From Anaerolineales bacterium (GTDB lineage Bacteria > Chloroflexota > Anaerolineae > Anaerolineales > Villigracilaceae): a stretch of DNA of 6,952 nt. Positions 6,218 to 6,952 of the stretch are shown here, piece by piece. The stretch covers positions 1-6,952 of the forward strand of contig JADLCG010000037.1 in the NCBI GenBank assembly GCA_020847355.1. Reading direction: 5' to 3'. The position numbers were made by a program, and so were the translations under genes. The notes beneath the pieces are model-generated. The model did not search any database, was not told the DNA's origin, and worked only from the letters and a program-made list of their open reading frames with translations. Positions within the stretch are counted from its first letter, which is position 1; each line of letters opens with the position of its first letter.

Positions 6218-6952
6218 TCACCGAACGATTAGAAGAAGCAAACCGAGAAGCGCGCAGTAAGCGGAAAAAATATACAGCGAGCGCTTGCTCAAATAGGCGA
6301 TCAGCCATTTTATTGAAAACCAGCCAACCACGCCCGCCGTGACACAACCAACGAATAAATAGCCAATCAATTCATGCGTGCCGGTCATCCGAACTACTTC
6401 AATGGATTGATATGCTCCAGCCGCCAACAAAATCGGCGCGGACATCAGGAAGGCGAAGCGCGCCGCAGAGGGGCGGTCAAAGCCGCGAAGCATACTGCCG
6501 GCAATTGTGCTTCCCGAACGCGACGCCCCGGGAAAAATCGCCAGGATTTGAAAAAGCCCGACAAATAAAGCATCCACCCAAGTAGCCGATTCAAGCGTGC
6601 GCTGGCGTTTATCTAAAACTTCCACCAAAGTCAGCAAGGCCGCCGTCACCAACAAGCGAATGCCAGCCTGAACAAACGGTTCCGTGAACATCTCTTCGAC
6701 CAAATCTTTGAACAAAAAACCAACTGTCAGCGCAGGTAAAGTGGCGATGATCACGCCCCAACCGAGGCGGGCGTAAAAATCGTCAAGCGGTTTACGCGCA
6801 ATAATTCCTAAAATAAAGGCGCGCGCAATTTGCCAAATATCTTTCCAAAAGAAAATCAACATTGCCGCCACAGTTCCCAGTTGAACGATCACTGAGAAAG
6901 CCACCATTCTTTCATCGGCTGAAACTCCGAGCAAGCGACCAAAAATTAATAG
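6218..6952 (-). CDS. uppP: Undecaprenyl-diphosphatase (N-terminus outside window)
   Basis: UppP (BacA) removes a phosphate from undecaprenyl diphosphate in the cytoplasmic membrane, recycling the lipid carrier for peptidoglycan and other wall polymers, and can confer bacitracin resistance. The 244 visible residues contain several membrane helices and the family motifs VIVQLGT (near 6895-6875) and PGASRSGST (6532-6506), whose arginine and serine belong to the active site, followed by AARFAFLMSAPI. The frame stays open to the right edge and reads in-frame through 6934, where a TTG codon is not a real start; the missing first 25-30 residues should hold the other active-site motif with its glutamates. 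The residue before VIVQLGT is Ser (FSVIVQLGT), where the E. coli protein has Glu. It is the first visible gene of group A, 11 bases before the peptidase gene. Whether it shares function with its neighbours is unclear. Confidence 0.95.
   Translation of the reverse strand, partial: LLIFGRLLGVSADERMVAFSVIVQLGTVAAMLIFFWKDIWQIARAFILGIIARKPLDDFYARLGWGVIIATLPALTVGFLFKDLVEEMFTEPFVQAGIRLLVTAALLTLVEVLDKRQRTLESATWVDALFVGLFQILAIFPGASRSGSTIAGSMLRGFDRPSAARFAFLMSAPILLAAGAYQSIEVVRMTGTHELIGYLFVGCVTAGVVGWFSIKWLIAYLSKRSLYIFSAYCALLGLLLLIVR

Noticed and set aside
6207..6347. Longer M20 peptidase start at 6347
   Set aside because: The added 47 residues run opposite to no family pattern and overlap the end of uppP in another frame; MDSKALL at 6206 fits the family's usual start.
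6932..6934. TTG as the uppP start
   Set aside because: The frame remains open to the edge with uppP-like residues (LLIFGRLLG), and the family needs about 25-30 more N-terminal residues.

Overview
All coding is on the minus strand, so the window reads right to left, and it is almost completely filled. Eight genes form two co-directional, tightly packed groups separated by a 74-base gap (4415-4488). There are no RNA genes, insertion sequences, CRISPR arrays or gene-free stretches of 300 bases. The moderate GC content, the repeated use of GCG/CGC codons, and the types of gene present (small winged-helix regulator overlapping a six-helix membrane protein; LolD-type ATPase joined to a cyclic-nucleotide-binding fold; receiver-GAF-kinase protein) suggest a Chloroflexota bacterium, probably Anaerolineae. 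This is inference from gene style only.

Group A (right, 6952 to 4489): an undecaprenyl-diphosphatase (UppP/BacA, N-terminus outside the window), then an M20-family metallopeptidase of the carboxypeptidase G2 type with all metal ligands visible, then a small lipoprotein resembling the phosphate-binding-protein (PstS-like) fold. The gap between the first two is 11 bases, and the last two overlap by a few bases.

Intergenic 4415-4488: a near-consensus sigma-70 promoter (TTGACA, 17 bases, TAATAT, minus strand) is followed immediately by a perfect 13-5-13 inverted repeat that ends one base before the next start codon. This looks like a repressor operator. No intrinsic terminator for group A is visible.

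Group B (left, 4414 to beyond base 1): six-helix membrane protein, winged-helix regulator (11-base overlap), LolD/MacB-type ABC ATPase (9-base gap), a second such ATPase with a C-terminal cyclic-nucleotide-binding-like domain (4-base ATGA overlap), and a receiver-GAF-histidine-kinase protein (6-base gap) that runs off the left edge. The spacing indicates one operon. The regulator probably represses its own promoter through the palindrome. The two ATPases resemble each other and may form an asymmetric pair: the second has a degenerate ABC signature (VSTGQ) and lacks the usual arginine in its nucleotide-binding cassette. No FtsX/MacB-type permease is present in the window, so the transported substrate and the membrane partner remain unknown. 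The most interesting candidate for a new system is this operon, which places transport ATPases, a membrane protein, a transcription switch and a signalling kinase under one operator.
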